From: Heyndrickxia sporothermodurans
GTDB taxonomy: Bacteria > Bacillota > Bacilli > Bacillales > Bacillaceae_C
Length of the DNA: 25,466 bases
Assembly: GCF_016785185.1 (NCBI RefSeq)
Contig: NZ_JAEKDY010000049.1
Reading direction: 5' to 3' (one strand)
Shown here: positions 24,700 to 25,466 of the stretch, in pieces
Numbering within the stretch: position 1 is the stretch's first letter
How the letters are laid out: every line of letters begins with the position of its first letter
Translations under genes and position numbers: made by a program
Notes under the pieces: generated by a model
What the model saw: the letters and a program-made list of their open reading frames with translations, nothing else
The model's database searches: none
What the model was told of the DNA's origin: nothing

Positions 24700-25262
24700 T
24701 GTTCATCCCCCACAATTACTTTTTTATCTGTATGTCTTAATATAATGATGATTGCAATTATGGTAATAGCAATACTTACCCATAAATTACTTTCATACAA
24801 ATATAATAAAATTGGTGTCGTCATGATTGCTATAAGACCAGATTTCGTAAATGAGCGATAAATAAGAAACAATATGATAAACACACCAATAAAACTAAAA
24901 GTTGAGAAAGGCGATATATATAATAATCCTCCGATAAAGGAAGCTACTCCTTTCCCTCCCTTAAATTTATAGATTACTGGATACATATGCCCTAATAATA
25001 CAAGAATTAATGCGATGGATTGTCCAATAATTCCTATACCGACTTTATCGGCTAACAAACATACTAAAAATGCCTTAAGCATATCTCCAATCAGGACAAG
25101 TAGAAATCCCCATTTTCCAAATGAACGTCCAGCATTCCTTGCACCTGGATTTCCACTTCCTAAATGAAATACATTTTTGCGATATAACAGTACTCCTACA
25201 ATATGAGCAAATAAAAATTGCCCGATGAAATAAGCAAATATGTAAATAAAAACCTTCTGCAC
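24696..25262 (-). CDS. plsY: PlsY-like acyl-phosphate:glycerol-3-phosphate acyltransferase
   Basis: A 188-residue polytopic membrane protein of the PlsY family, which acylates glycerol-3-phosphate from acyl-phosphate. Motif 1 is GSGNPGARNAGR (35-46), motif 2 GHMYPVIYKFKGGKGVA (91-107), and a degenerate third region is YRSFTKSG. The C-terminal RHRxNIxRL-type end is reduced to LRHTDKKVIVGDE, which is unusual. The start is GTG after GAGGAAG. In B. subtilis the single plsY (yneS) is elsewhere, so this may be a second paralogue with another acceptor, though it could be the only copy. It is coupled by ATGA overlap to the fusion gene, so the products probably act in one pathway. Confidence 0.88.
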   Translation of the reverse strand: MQKVFIYIFAYFIGQFLFAHIVGVLLYRKNVFHLGSGNPGARNAGRSFGKWGFLLVLIGDMLKAFLVCLLADKVGIGIIGQSIALILVLLGHMYPVIYKFKGGKGVASFIGGLLYISPFSTFSFIGVFIILFLIYRSFTKSGLIAIMTTPILLYLYESNLWVSIAITIIAIIIILRHTDKKVIVGDEQ

Positions 25263-25333
25263 TACTATCTTCCTCTACAAAAGTATATGTATATATATTA
25301 CCATTATTTTCAGAAATTTGGACAAAAGCATTG

Positions 25334-25363
25334 AAAAAAAGAGGCTGGGACAAAACCCACCTC
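25334..25363 (-). terminator. GAGGCTGGGAC-type terminator hairpin
   Basis: On the minus strand GAGGTGGG, a 6-nt loop and CCCAGCCTC pair over 8 bp with one bulge, followed by seven T residues. It would end transcription arriving from beyond the right edge, where dapA would be expected. The core GAGGCTGGGAC recurs in many Gram-positive intergenic regions as far as I remember. Confidence 0.75.
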
Positions 25364-25372
25364 TGAGATGAA

Positions 25373-25415
25373 AAAGCCGGTGAATTTTTACGACGAGTAA
25401 AATTTCACCGGCTTT
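25373..25415. repeat. 18-bp inverted repeat, possible IS-associated or dispersed element
   Basis: Arms 25373-25390 and 25398-25415 pair over 18 nt with one mismatch around CGACGAG. With the adjacent hairpin it forms a tandem hairpin block next to the window edge. The rest of 25416-25466 is AT-rich with no gene seen. Stretch 25263-25333 should hold the plsY-like promoter, but no convincing boxes were found. Confidence 0.65.
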
Positions 25416-25466
25416 GATTATTTTTTGAATAAAAATAAGGACCACTTCTGATAAAATTAAGTTACC

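Noticed and set aside
25075..25353. A 92-codon minus-strand frame overlapping the plsY-like gene
   Set aside because: It lies mostly out of frame within the conserved PlsY N-terminus and encodes no recognisable protein.

Overview
The window is AT-rich chromosomal DNA from a spore-forming member of the Bacillaceae. It holds a familiar Bacillus gene neighbourhood (ymdB, rny, recA, cinA, pgsA, ymfM/rodZ, ymfK, ymfJ, ymfI, ymfH, ymfF, ymfC, spoIIIE, ylzJ, tepA, rnjB), all on the minus strand. Gene lengths, motifs and order match B. subtilis closely. I recognise families from memory and motifs, not from a search, and I cannot name the species.

Layout, in coordinate order (transcription runs right to left). 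1-257: no convincing gene, possibly the edge of a mobile element. 258-4308: ymdB, rny and recA, with an SOS box and sigma-A promoter for recA and a sigma-A promoter for rny. 4309-6158: cinA and pgsA. 6269-8447: rodZ/ymfM, ymfK and ymfJ. 8518-11879: the SDR protein ymfI and the M16 peptidase-like pair ymfH/ymfF. 12012-17541: a nucleoside-type ABC importer (nupQ, nupP, nupO, nupN) behind a GntR/UTRA regulator (ymfC/nupR) that carries a one-base frameshift in this sequence. 17739-22915: spoIIIE, ylzJ, tepA and rnjB. 23113-25262: a translationally coupled pair, a PlsY-like acyltransferase and a GNAT-class V aminotransferase fusion, where I would expect dapA from the B. subtilis order. 25334-25466: two consecutive hairpins typical of dispersed Gram-positive repeats.

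Functionally the core covers RNA turnover (RNase Y, RNase J2), DNA repair (RecA), membrane lipid synthesis (PgsA), cell shape (RodZ), chromosome translocation (SpoIIIE) and nucleoside uptake. Nearly every transcription unit ends in an intrinsic terminator 0-17 nt after the stop codon, and in three cases the stop codon touches or lies in the stem. This is the arrangement expected where RNA polymerase outruns ribosomes.

The least explained parts are the PlsY/GNAT-aminotransferase pair, the palindrome-rich promoter of the broken regulator, and the fragments at both window edges. No rRNA, tRNA, CRISPR array, riboswitch or intact insertion sequence was seen.
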